Source of the DNA: Myxococcales bacterium
GTDB taxonomy: Bacteria; Myxococcota_A; Polyangia; Polyangiales; Houyiibacteriaceae
Length of the DNA: 64,000 nucleotides
Direction: 5' to 3'
Assembly (NCBI GenBank): GCA_029862185.1
Contig: JAOTXX010000004.1
Span: forward strand, 1 to 64,000
The notes under the pieces: model-generated
The model's database searches: none
What the model was told of the DNA's origin: nothing
Seen by the model: the letters and a program-made list of their open reading frames with translations, nothing else
Position numbers and translations under genes: made by a program
In this document: piece by piece, positions 18,710 to 28,168 of the stretch
How the letters are laid out: every line of letters starts with the position of its first letter
How positions within the stretch are numbered: position 1 is the stretch's first letter

Positions 18710-19666
18710 CTACTGCTTGATGTCGAGAAGCTCGACGTCGAAGACCAGCATCCCTGCCGGTCGCCCCGGTCGGCCGCCGTAGGCCAAGTTCTCGGGGATC
18801 CAGATTCGTCGCGACTCGCCGATGACCATCAGCTGCAAGCCCTCGGTCCAGCCTGGAATGACCTGGTTTAGACCAAAGCTCGCCGGGGTTCCGCGCACGA
18901 CGGAGCTGTCGAACATCTTTCCATCGGTCGTCCACCCCGTGTAGTGCACGGTGACGACGCTCGTCGCGGTGGGATGATCGGTGCCCGTTCCCTTCTTGAG
19001 CACGCGCGAACCAATTCCGGATTTGGTCGTCTTCGCGTTTTTCGGAATCTTGGCGACGTCTTTGGGCGTCTCAGGCGGCTTGGGCGCTTCCTTGAAGCTG
19101 ATGAGCTCCACGTCGAACACCAGGGTGCCGCGGGGCGGACCCGCCGCAGCATGTGGATCGTTCGCCGCTGCTTCGCCGTACGCGAGGTCGCCTGGGATCC
19201 AGAAACGGCGTTTCTCGCCAGACACCATCATCTGCACGCCCTCGGTCCAGCCTCTGATGACGCGGTTGAGCGGAAACTCCGCGGGCTGTCCCCGCACGAC
19301 CGAGCTATCGAACATACGCCCGCTGGTGGTCCAGCCGGTGTAGTTGACCGTCACGATGTCCGCGGCGGTAGGATTCTTGTCCCCGGTGCCCGCCTGCAAG
19401 ACGGTCCAGGCGAGCCCCGAAGCGCTCTTCTCCGCGTTCTCGGGCGGTGCGGCCACATCTGGAGGCGCCGGAAGCGCGCCAGGCTTGGCGCCTTGAGCCA
19501 CGATGCTTTGCGTGTTGGCTTCTTTCTCGGCGGCTTCGGCTTTTTCGGCCGGCGCTTCGGCTTCCGCGGCGGTCTCGCCCTCCGCGGGTGCGGGTTCGCT
19601 GCTCTTGCAAGCGGTCAACGCGGCGGCAAGCACCACGCAGCAAAGAAGGGTCCAGACATTTTTCAT
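18710..19666 (-). CDS. Lipoprotein with two tandem FKBP-type peptidyl-prolyl isomerase domains
   Basis: Lipobox LTAC; two copies of VTV-YTGWTT-G-MFDSSVVRG-P--F-LN-VI-GWTEG-Q-MV. Confidence 0.93.
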   Translation of the reverse strand: MKNVWTLLCCVVLAAALTACKSSEPAPAEGETAAEAEAPAEKAEAAEKEANTQSIVAQGAKPGALPAPPDVAAPPENAEKSASGLAWTVLQAGTGDKNPTAADIVTVNYTGWTTSGRMFDSSVVRGQPAEFPLNRVIRGWTEGVQMMVSGEKRRFWIPGDLAYGEAAANDPHAAAGPPRGTLVFDVELISFKEAPKPPETPKDVAKIPKNAKTTKSGIGSRVLKKGTGTDHPTATSVVTVHYTGWTTDGKMFDSSVVRGTPASFGLNQVIPGWTEGLQLMVIGESRRIWIPENLAYGGRPGRPAGMLVFDVELLDIKQ

Positions 19667-19698
19667 GGACGCTTGGTAGCCGACTGCGCGCGCGCTGT

Positions 19699-20199
19699 CT
19701 ACTTCTCTAATTGCCCTGGGGAATTCGGTTTGGCCACCACCTCGACCACCTCCACGACCTCCCCTTCGACGTCAATCACCTCTTGGGGACGACCAGGCCG
19801 GCCGTCGTAGCCGGGCGCGTACACTTGTACCCGCTCCGCTGCGATCTGCCGCTCGAACCATCTGCGAACAAAGCCCGCAATGACCCTGCGCGTCGGGGGC
19901 ATCACCATCGAAAGGCCTGCAATGTCGGTGAGGATACCGGGGGTGATGAGCATCAAGCCGCCGATGAAGATGAGAAAGCCATCGATGACGCCGTCTTTCG
20001 GGATTTGCTGCCGCGCCATGGCCTCTTGCCAGCGACGGATCACCCGGGCGCCCTCGAGGCGAGCGAACCAGGCACCGACGGCGCCGGTCACGAGGACCAA
20101 ACCGATCGTCGCCATCGGCCCGAGGACTCGGCCGACGGCGATCAAGAGGTAGAGCTCGACCAGCGGAACGACCGTGAATAACAGGAAAAGGCGGCCCAC
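19699..20199 (-). CDS. FxsA family membrane protein
   Basis: FLLFTVVPLVELYLLIAVGRVLGPMATIGLVLVTGAVGAWFAR; GGLMLITPGILTDIAG; GTG start. Confidence 0.88.
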   Translation of the reverse strand: MGRLFLLFTVVPLVELYLLIAVGRVLGPMATIGLVLVTGAVGAWFARLEGARVIRRWQEAMARQQIPKDGVIDGFLIFIGGLMLITPGILTDIAGLSMVMPPTRRVIAGFVRRWFERQIAAERVQVYAPGYDGRPGRPQEVIDVEGEVVEVVEVVAKPNSPGQLEK

Positions 20200-20290
20200 C
20201 GATCGAGCGTAAGGCCTCTGTGGAACCTGCGCTACCCCGAGGCTCGCCCTTTGCTTGGCGTCTCCGTCTTTCTGCCGTACACCCGGCGGC

Positions 20291-21295
20291 ATGAATATGG
20301 CGCTGGACGGCTCGATGAGCCCGAAATGGGGACTGCGGTGCTTGTTGGGTGGCGCACTGATGGGGTTAGCGAATCTCGTCCCCGGAATCAGCGGCGGCAC
20401 GATGTTACTCGCCGCCGGAATCTACCCCCGCTTCATCGAGGCCCTGGCCGACCTGAGTGGGCTTCGATTTCGGAAGCAGTCGTTCTTCGTCTTGGGGCTC
20501 GTCGGGATCGCTGCACTTTCGGCGATTCTCCTTGGTGCCGGCACGGTCAAAGATGCGGTCGTCGAGCACCGCTGGGCGATGTACAGCCTGTTCATCGGAC
20601 TGACGCTGGGCGGTGTTCCCGTTCTGTGGCAAATGGCTCGGCCCGCGACCAACGCGTTTTGGAGCGGCATGGTAGCCGGGCTTCTCCTGATGGTGGCGCT
20701 GGCCTGGCTCCAATTCGAGGGGGCGAGCTCCGGTGCAAATCGAGAAGGGGTCGTCATGATGTTGGCGGCCGGGGTCGCCGGCGCGAGCGCGATGATTCTG
20801 CCTGGCGTGAGCGGCGGATATCTGTTGTTGGTGCTCGGGGTTTACGTCCCGGTGCTGAGCGCCATCGACGCCCTCAAAGAAGCGGTCAAGTCCGGTGCCC
20901 TTGCCACCGCCTCGGAGCCCATCATGGCTGTCGTGCTTCCTGTCGGCGTGGGCGTCGCGATCGGCATCTTGCTGATCAGCAACCTGATCAAGATCGTGCT
21001 CGAGCGCCACGAGCAACCGACCTTGGGCGTCCTGATGGGCCTCCTCGTGGGCGCGGTCTTCGGCCTCTGGCCTTTTCAGGACGGCGTGGCGCCCAAAGTC
21101 GGCGACATGTTCAAGGGACAAGTCCTGACGAGCGAACGGCTGGCCGAGTTGACGCCTGACAAGTTCCCAACCGAGTTTTACACGCCCACCTTCAATGAAG
21201 TCATGATGGCCTTGGGTCTGCTTGGCGTGGGCTACATGGTCACGACGCTGGTCGCCCGGGTCGGCGGCACCAAGCCGGCGCGATCGAGGGCGTAG
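20291..21295 (+). CDS. DUF368 domain-containing membrane protein
   Basis: GLANLVPGISGGTMLLAAGIY and ASAMILPGVSGGYLLLVLGVY motifs. Confidence 0.9.
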   Translation: MNMALDGSMSPKWGLRCLLGGALMGLANLVPGISGGTMLLAAGIYPRFIEALADLSGLRFRKQSFFVLGLVGIAALSAILLGAGTVKDAVVEHRWAMYSLFIGLTLGGVPVLWQMARPATNAFWSGMVAGLLLMVALAWLQFEGASSGANREGVVMMLAAGVAGASAMILPGVSGGYLLLVLGVYVPVLSAIDALKEAVKSGALATASEPIMAVVLPVGVGVAIGILLISNLIKIVLERHEQPTLGVLMGLLVGAVFGLWPFQDGVAPKVGDMFKGQVLTSERLAELTPDKFPTEFYTPTFNEVMMALGLLGVGYMVTTLVARVGGTKPARSRA

Positions 21296-21328
21296 GGCGA
21301 TTTGATCGCGACGTCGCGTTTTGACTCC

Positions 21329-23704
21329 TCAGTTCTTGAGGAGCGCATCACACTCGGCGCTGATGTAGCCGAGGGCGACGAGTTGGCGGCAGAGCTCGGG
21401 CGTCATGTCCTGTTTTTCCTCAGTCAGCCCGGGCGTCTTCTTCCCGGCGGAACCGCTGGAAGCAGCCAACCAACGACCGCGATCCTCGGCCCCCAGGAAC
21501 TGCCCGTGGAGCGTCCGGAGGTAGCGCTGGGCGATGGGATTCTGGCTGCCGTCGAGCTCCCGCTTCTCCCAGTAGTCGTTTCCGAGGTCGAACATGACCT
21601 GACTCAAGTTGCCGCGAACGATCATTTTCCAATCACCGCCGCGAATCACCCGGCGGTGATCGAGGAAATCGCTGAACGCGACATAGGGTCCGGCCGGCCA
21701 ATCGCCCCGCATGAAGCCGAGGAGGCTTCGGCCCTCGAACGCGTCGGGGATCGAAACGCCCGTCGCCTCGAGGACGGTTGGCCCAATGTCCATCGTGCTG
21801 ACGACCGGGCCGATACGCGTGCCTGCCGGAACGACGCCGGGCCATCGGAACATCAGCGGAACGCCGAGAAGCTCTTGATACACCGAGTGCCCATGGCCCC
21901 AAGAGCCATGCTCCTGAAACTCTTCGCCGTGGTCCGAAGTCACGACGACGATGGTGTTCTCCTCCAGCCCGAGCTCGCGAAGCTTGACGAGAAACTTCCC
22001 GAAGTACTCGTCGTGGTAGCTGATCTCGCCGTCGTGTAGCGCTTCGATGCGCTCCTTGTCGCGCTTCGTGAACGCGTACTTTTTCGGGTTCTTTTTCGCT
22101 TCGTCGAGCATCAAGTGCGTTCGGCGATTCTGCACCTGCCCGCTGTAGGGCTGCGGGTCGTACATCTGCAGAAACTTCGCGGGCGGGTCGTACGGGACGT
22201 GCGGGTCGATCGTCTGTATGTAGACGAAGAAGCGCCCATCCTTGTGCTTTTCGATCCAGCTCTGCGCCTCCCCAAACACGTTGGATGCGTTCGTGTTGCG
22301 CGCCTCGCGAATGTAGTTGGTGTAGTGATCCCAACCCTGATCGAAGCCGAATGCGTTCGACACGTAGCCATTGGCGATGAAGCTCGCAGTCCTGAAGCCA
22401 GCCTTCTTGTAGACCTCGCTCAGCATCAACGCGGACTTCGGAAGCTTCGAGGCGTCTTCCTTGGTCCGGTGCGTGGCCGGGTGAAGGGAAGTGAGCACGC
22501 TTGCGACGGAGGGTTTGGTCCAGTTCTCGGGGGACTGCGAGCGTTCGAAGAGAGTGCCCTGCGCGGCAAACTCGTCGATGGCCGGGGTCTTCACGCGGGT
22601 CTTCGGATAGTAGGCGTGGACCTTGCTCGCGCGCAGCGTATCGATGAGGAGCACAATCACATTGCGCGCCGGCTCGTCCATGGCGATCGGCTCGCCAGCC
22701 CGTCGAACGATGCGAACGTCGCTCAGCGCAAGGTCGGCAGCGCCCTCGTTTCGGAAACGCAGTCGGACTGCCTCTCCGGCGTGTGGGCTCAACGAGACCG
22801 TTCGATCGCTCCACGCAGGCCCAAGCTCCATCCGTTCGGTGGAACCGGCGGTGCGGTCGGTGCGGATCTGCAGGGACAGCATTCCACTTCCCTCGGCGGC
22901 AAGGCCAGATCCGAAGACCAAGCTGCCTTCGTCCGGCGCCTCGATGAACCAGTCGACCTGTGTCCCAGGCGCCAAGACGATGGCGCGGCGGTCGACGCCC
23001 GACGCCGAGACTTGGCTCACCGTGACTCGACGCGGCGCAGTCGGATCGTCGGCGCTGGATGGCTCGAATCGCAGCCAGTCGATCGCAACCGACCGGGCCT
23101 TGCCGCGAACCTGGGTGCTCTTGGTCGCGCGCAGCATGATCGAATTTTCGCCCGAGCGAACCTGCGCTTCGGGGATCGGAATCACGAAGTCTCGAAAACC
23201 GTCCCCCTGCGACATACGGGCTTCACCGGCGGTTTTGCCGTTGGCGTACGCGATGAGAGCTCCGCTGGCGTAGGGCTTGGCCCGAAAGCGCAGCTGCATC
23301 GCCTCCTTACGTGCCGCCGGCAGATACAGGCGCGCCGTCTTGCCGAAGGTCGACACGCGCGCGTCGCCCTCTCGGCTCTCGCCTAACCAGCCGCTGTTCC
23401 AGTTCCCGATGGTGTACTTGGGCCGAGCCGCGGTGCCGAAGTCGATGAAGAGGCCCGCCGGGTCGTAGACATCGGCCAGATGTAGAAGCGCAAGGAGGTC
23501 CTGGTGCTGGGCCGTGCCCTCAGGCGCTGGTGCGACAGTCGGCGCCGGCACGGCCGAACGTTTCGGGCGGGCTCGCTTGGGTTCGTCCAGCGACGCCTTT
23601 TCCGGCGGCTCATCTGTGCCTGCCGCATCCGGCTCGCAGGTATACCCCTGAAGACAGAGCAGCATGACCAGGGCCCATCGGCTCTTGTTGTGAGTTCCCC
23701 GCAT
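21329..23704 (-). CDS. Sulfatase/alkaline-phosphatase-superfamily hydrolase, putative lipoprotein
   Basis: NVIVLLIDTLRA, TSDHGEEFQEHGSWGHGHSVYQELLGVPLMFRWPG; nucleophile region NWTKPSVASVLTS. Confidence 0.85.
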   Translation of the reverse strand: MRGTHNKSRWALVMLLCLQGYTCEPDAAGTDEPPEKASLDEPKRARPKRSAVPAPTVAPAPEGTAQHQDLLALLHLADVYDPAGLFIDFGTAARPKYTIGNWNSGWLGESREGDARVSTFGKTARLYLPAARKEAMQLRFRAKPYASGALIAYANGKTAGEARMSQGDGFRDFVIPIPEAQVRSGENSIMLRATKSTQVRGKARSVAIDWLRFEPSSADDPTAPRRVTVSQVSASGVDRRAIVLAPGTQVDWFIEAPDEGSLVFGSGLAAEGSGMLSLQIRTDRTAGSTERMELGPAWSDRTVSLSPHAGEAVRLRFRNEGAADLALSDVRIVRRAGEPIAMDEPARNVIVLLIDTLRASKVHAYYPKTRVKTPAIDEFAAQGTLFERSQSPENWTKPSVASVLTSLHPATHRTKEDASKLPKSALMLSEVYKKAGFRTASFIANGYVSNAFGFDQGWDHYTNYIREARNTNASNVFGEAQSWIEKHKDGRFFVYIQTIDPHVPYDPPAKFLQMYDPQPYSGQVQNRRTHLMLDEAKKNPKKYAFTKRDKERIEALHDGEISYHDEYFGKFLVKLRELGLEENTIVVVTSDHGEEFQEHGSWGHGHSVYQELLGVPLMFRWPGVVPAGTRIGPVVSTMDIGPTVLEATGVSIPDAFEGRSLLGFMRGDWPAGPYVAFSDFLDHRRVIRGGDWKMIVRGNLSQVMFDLGNDYWEKRELDGSQNPIAQRYLRTLHGQFLGAEDRGRWLAASSGSAGKKTPGLTEEKQDMTPELCRQLVALGYISAECDALLKN

Positions 23705-23790
23705 GCGCGTTCGGCTACCACGGCTCGGCGGGGGGAGCAATGGTGCCGGGGCGACCCCCGAGCCGAGGGATGTGCTAGTGCTCTGGCCTC

Positions 23791-25707
23791 ATGGATGGGA
23801 ACGGCGAGCCTCGCGATTGGAGTGTCAAGAAGAGCAGCAAACTCTACCAGATCAAAGGCTGGGGAGAGCCGTACTTCCGCATCAATGAGCACGGCCATGT
23901 CGAGGTGCGGCCCGATCCAACCGAGGACCGGTCGATCGACCTTTACGAGCTCACGAAACAACTGACGGAGCGCGGGCTTGATCTGCCTTTGCTGATTCGA
24001 TTTCCCAACATCCTTCAAGATCGACTCCGGCTTCTCAACGAATGCTTCGGACGTGCAATCCGGGAGTACGGGTACGACGGAACCTACCGGGGCGTGTTTC
24101 CGGTCAAGGTCAATCAGCAGCGACATCTCGTGGAGGAAATTGTCGAATCCGGAAGGCCGTGGCGATTCGGCCTGGAGGCGGGGTCGAAGCCCGAGCTGCT
24201 GGTCACACTCGCTGCGATGGAGGACGAAGACGGCTTCATCATCTGCAACGGCTACAAAGACCTCGCGTATATGGAGACCGCGCTTGTCGCGCAGGGCTTC
24301 GACAACACGGTCGTCGTGGTGCTCGAACGCGTCGAAGAGCTCGCGCTCGCGTTCCGGGCTTCCGAGAAGCTCGGAATCCGGCCCTGTCTCGGGGTTCGGG
24401 CGAAGCTCAGCAGCAAAGGCATCGGGCGCTGGGCGGACTCTGCGGGCGACCGGGCAAAGTTCGGCCTTTCGATGTCGGAGATGGTTCACGTCGTCGACGA
24501 GCTCGAAGAGCGAGGCATGCTCGATTGCCTCAAGCTTCTTCATTTCCATCTCGGTAGCCAGGTCTCGAGCATCATCCCGGTGAAGAACGCCATGCGCGAA
24601 GCGGGACAGATCTACGTCGAGCTGACGAAGATGGGTTGCGAGATGGGCTTCCTCGACGTCGGCGGCGGCCTGGCGGTCGACTATGACGGGTCGAAAACCG
24701 ATTTCCGCGGCTCGATGAACTACGACCTGCAGGAGTATGCGTACGACGTCGTGGCAGGCATCCAAGAGGCCTGCGAGAAGGCGAGCGTGAAGCCTCCCAC
24801 CATCGTCAGCGAGAGCGGCCGCTCGATTGCAGCGTACCAATCGGTGCTGGTGTTCGATGCGCTGGGCGTCGACCGCGTCGACTTCGAGGATCCGCAGAAT
24901 CCCTCTGCCGAAGACCATCGAATCCTCAAAGAGTTCTACGAGACCTGGAAGGGCATCCAGCCTAAGAACGTCCAAGAATCCTGGCACGATGCGCAGCAAT
25001 CGCTCGAAGAAGCGCGAAGCCTGTTCAAGTTCGGCTACCTCGGCATGCGCGAGCTGGCCCGCGCGGAGCATCTATTTTGGAGCTGCTGCGAGAAGATCTT
25101 GCGCAGCATGCGCCGCCTGAAGTACGTGCCTGAAGAGCTCCATGCCGTCGAAGAGCTCATGGGGGCAATCTACTACTGCAACTTCTCGTTGTTCCAATCG
25201 GCGCCCGACATTTGGGCAATGGACCAACTGTTCCCATTCATGCCAATCCACCGCCTCACCGAGGAGCCCACCGTCCGGGCGAGGCTTGCGGACCTGACCT
25301 GTGACTCGGACGGCATCGTCGACCACTTCATCGACGTGGAAGAGGTGCAACACTCGCTCGACCTTCATGCCGTGAAAGACGGCGAGGAGTACCTGCTCGG
25401 CATGTTCCTCGGCGGGGCCTATCAAGAGATTCTCGGCGACCTTCACAATCTCTTCGGCGATACCAACGCCGTACACGTGCGGCTCGAAGACTACGGCTAC
25501 AGCGTTGCCAACGTCATCAAAGGCGACTCGATCGACGAGGTGCTTCGCTACTTGCAGTACGATCCGGAGGAGATGGTCGAGCGCGTGCGCAAGCAAGCCG
25601 AGCGCGCACTCAATCAGGGGCGGATGACCTTGCCGCAGCTACGCACCTTCATGCTCCACTACGAAGAGAGCCTCCGCGGCTACACGTATCTCAAGGGCGA
25701 CGCCTAG
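23791..25707 (+). CDS. speA: Biosynthetic arginine decarboxylase
   Basis: YQIKGWGEPYFRINEHGHVEVRP, YRGVFPVKVNQQRHLVEEIV, LSSKGIGRWADSAGDRAKFGLS. Confidence 0.95.
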   Translation: MDGNGEPRDWSVKKSSKLYQIKGWGEPYFRINEHGHVEVRPDPTEDRSIDLYELTKQLTERGLDLPLLIRFPNILQDRLRLLNECFGRAIREYGYDGTYRGVFPVKVNQQRHLVEEIVESGRPWRFGLEAGSKPELLVTLAAMEDEDGFIICNGYKDLAYMETALVAQGFDNTVVVVLERVEELALAFRASEKLGIRPCLGVRAKLSSKGIGRWADSAGDRAKFGLSMSEMVHVVDELEERGMLDCLKLLHFHLGSQVSSIIPVKNAMREAGQIYVELTKMGCEMGFLDVGGGLAVDYDGSKTDFRGSMNYDLQEYAYDVVAGIQEACEKASVKPPTIVSESGRSIAAYQSVLVFDALGVDRVDFEDPQNPSAEDHRILKEFYETWKGIQPKNVQESWHDAQQSLEEARSLFKFGYLGMRELARAEHLFWSCCEKILRSMRRLKYVPEELHAVEELMGAIYYCNFSLFQSAPDIWAMDQLFPFMPIHRLTEEPTVRARLADLTCDSDGIVDHFIDVEEVQHSLDLHAVKDGEEYLLGMFLGGAYQEILGDLHNLFGDTNAVHVRLEDYGYSVANVIKGDSIDEVLRYLQYDPEEMVERVRKQAERALNQGRMTLPQLRTFMLHYEESLRGYTYLKGDA

Positions 25708-25766
25708 ATTCGGGCGATTTTCGTGCCGATTTCGACACGGCGCCGCCCAAGCTTTACCTTGAAATT

Positions 25767-26507
25767 GTGGATCTAGCGGAGTTCCAAGAGGCGCTGCTCC
25801 AGCAGATGGAGCGAAAGATGCACTGGGCTTGGCCGGCTTTCACGCACGGGCTGGTTTCGAGACACAAGCTGCACATCCACCTCGAACAGGAATGGGAAGT
25901 GTACGTGCGCGACTTCCCGATCATGGTGGGCCGCGCATACGTGCAGTGCCCCATCGCCGATGTGCGGCGCGAGCTGGCAGAGAACCTCTACGAGGAAGAA
26001 ACCGGAGGATTGGCCGCGGGGAGGCCACACCCGGACTTGTTCATGATGTATCCGCAGGGGCTCGGGATGGACCTCGAGCGCTTCTCGAAGGTTCGACTCC
26101 TTCCGGCCGCGCGCGCCTATCGCAGCTTCTTGGATGACGCGACGACGAATCGCGGCTGGGCTGTTGCAGCATCGATCGCGACGCTCTTCATCGAAGGTAC
26201 GGCATATGAGCGACACGAGCTCGACGCGTCTGCGCCTGCGCGTCCGCAAGCGCCGCTCGAAGAACATCCACTTGCGAAGCACTATGGGCTTCCAGTCGAA
26301 TGCCTTGCTCTGACCAAGGCGCACCGCTCGGTCGAAGGCGAGCACCGTCAGGCCGCGTGGCGCGTGATGTTGAATCACGTCCCGGTCGATGACCGTGGCG
26401 CTGTCGTTCAAGCCATGTCGCAGGCGGTGAATGCATGGCTCGCATACCGGAACGACGTGGCCGAAGCCTGCGGCATCCGCCGGGATGAGCTGCCGCTAAC
26501 CGCCTAG
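25767..26507 (+). CDS. Heme-oxygenase-like (TenA/PqqC/CADD-like) iron-containing redox enzyme
   Basis: Helical TenA-like pattern; ENLYEEETG, FIEGTAYERHE and EGEHRQAAW candidate metal-ligand segments; GTG start. Confidence 0.65.
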   Translation: MDLAEFQEALLQQMERKMHWAWPAFTHGLVSRHKLHIHLEQEWEVYVRDFPIMVGRAYVQCPIADVRRELAENLYEEETGGLAAGRPHPDLFMMYPQGLGMDLERFSKVRLLPAARAYRSFLDDATTNRGWAVAASIATLFIEGTAYERHELDASAPARPQAPLEEHPLAKHYGLPVECLALTKAHRSVEGEHRQAAWRVMLNHVPVDDRGAVVQAMSQAVNAWLAYRNDVAEACGIRRDELPLTA

Positions 26508-27956
26508 AAGCTTCTTCTGTACCTTGCCCATCGCGTTCCGCGGGAGCTCCGCCAAGAACTCGATGTCTCTCGGGCGCTTGTGGGGGCTCAGGTGCTCGGC
26601 GACGAAGCCCAGCAGCGCGGCGGCGTCCTCCGCTTCACCCGGCTCCAAGACGACGAAGGCAGCGATTCGTTGGCCGAGATCATCGTCGGGCAACCCGACG
26701 ACGGCCACCTCGCGAACGGACGCGTGCTCTAGCAAGCAGGCCTCGATCTCTCCGGCGCCCACACGATAGCCGCCCGTCTTAATCAAGTCCGTGCTCCGTC
26801 GGCCCAAGATGCGAATCACGCCCTCCTCGGTGCGGGTCGCGAGGTCACCAGTATAGAACCAGCCTGCATCGTCCAAGACCGAGGCGGTCGCGTCCTCACG
26901 GTTGAGATAGCCTTTGAACACCGCATCGCTCCGGACCGCGACTTCACCGATCGTTTGATCGTCATGGGCTTGTAGCTCGCGGCGCTGGTCATCGACGAGC
27001 TTCAGCTCTACTCCGGGAAGCGGCGGCCCGACGTGGCCGGGCATCGGAGCGTGGGACGCGGGCACGCCGCAGTTGATGAGGGTCTCGGTCAAGCCGTACC
27101 GCTCGTGGACGCCCCGCCCAGTCAACGCTTGGATGCGCTGGTGCTCCCGAAGCGAGAGCGCGGCCGAGCCGGAAACGAGCAATCGGGGCCGGCGCAGGGC
27201 TTCACAGAGGCCCGCATCCCCCTCGGCGGCCTCTGCGAGCCGGTGAAACATCGTCGGCACGGCGAACAACATCGTTTGCTCGTGGCGCGGGTCGGCGATC
27301 GCCGCCGCGATACCTTCGGGTGAAAACCGCGGAACGTAGTGAAGCGCGCCACCCAGACGAAGACTGCCAAAGAGCCCCAGCACTAGACCGTGGGCGTGAA
27401 TCAAGGGCAGCGAATGGACGACGGTGTCTCGCTCGGTCCAGTCCCAGGCTTCAGCAAGCGCATCGAGGTTCGCCGCGATGTTGCGTCGCGTGATGACGGC
27501 CCCTTTGGGCGGGCCGGTCGTGCCGGACGTGTAGAGAATCAGCGCGGCCGTCTCATCGATCGGAATCTCAGGCAGGGTTTCCGATCGGGGCCGATAAGCC
27601 GCCCGAAGCGAAGGGACCCCAACCGCTTCGTGTGGCAATTCGTGCCGCTCGCAGCAAAACGCAAGCTTTGGCGCGGAGTCCTCGAAGATGTGGACGAGCT
27701 CGCCCGATCCGAGCTTCGGATTCAAGGGCACCGTCGCCACTCCGGCCAGTGCGTTGCCGATCATCGCGGCCGCGGTACAGAGATCGGGCTGCGCCCAGAT
27801 CGCGACACGATCCCCCGCGGTGACCCCGGTCCGTTCGAGCAAGGCCAGATGCTCGAGCGCAGCGCCGGCAAGCTCGCCGTAGGTCCAACTCTCGTCGTTA
27901 ACCAGGAACGCTAGGCGCGAATCGGCATGGGTCAGGCGGGGGAAGAGGTCGGACAC
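26496..27956 (-). CDS. AMP-binding acyl-CoA synthetase (MatB-like)
   Basis: ILYTSGTTGPPKGAVITRRN, LPLIHAHGLVLGLFG, ERYGLTET, GRRSTDLIKTGGYRV; 12-bp convergent overlap with previous gene. Confidence 0.85.
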   Translation of the reverse strand: MSDLFPRLTHADSRLAFLVNDESWTYGELAGAALEHLALLERTGVTAGDRVAIWAQPDLCTAAAMIGNALAGVATVPLNPKLGSGELVHIFEDSAPKLAFCCERHELPHEAVGVPSLRAAYRPRSETLPEIPIDETAALILYTSGTTGPPKGAVITRRNIAANLDALAEAWDWTERDTVVHSLPLIHAHGLVLGLFGSLRLGGALHYVPRFSPEGIAAAIADPRHEQTMLFAVPTMFHRLAEAAEGDAGLCEALRRPRLLVSGSAALSLREHQRIQALTGRGVHERYGLTETLINCGVPASHAPMPGHVGPPLPGVELKLVDDQRRELQAHDDQTIGEVAVRSDAVFKGYLNREDATASVLDDAGWFYTGDLATRTEEGVIRILGRRSTDLIKTGGYRVGAGEIEACLLEHASVREVAVVGLPDDDLGQRIAAFVVLEPGEAEDAAALLGFVAEHLSPHKRPRDIEFLAELPRNAMGKVQKKLLGG

Positions 27957-27998
27957 GGCGGATCGATACCAGCTAACAGGCGGGTTGTCTCGGTGGCA

Positions 27999-28122
27999 CC
28001 CCGTAAAGACGTCGCTTCGCGCCGTCCACGGGGCTTCGCTGGCACGGGCACTGGCGCGAGCGCAGCGAAGCGCGCGGCAGGGAGGACTACGGGTGGGGGT
28101 GGGCGGGCGGTGTAATTAAACC
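27999..28122. repeat. Mosaic dispersed element copy 1: hairpin module plus G-rich terminal module
   Basis: CCCCGTAAAGACG...CGTCCACGGGG hairpin then AGGGAGGACTACGGGTGGGGGTGGGCGGGCGGTGTAATTAAACC. Confidence 0.75.
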
Positions 28123-28168
28123 AAACCCCCCAACCAGCCCACCGTCTGCCCTCCAAACACCGGCGCCG

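Noticed and set aside
23383-25071. 562-aa minus-strand ORF antisense to speA
   Set aside because: High-GC shadow ORF overlapping a strongly supported arginine decarboxylase and the sulfatase 3' region; no recognisable motif
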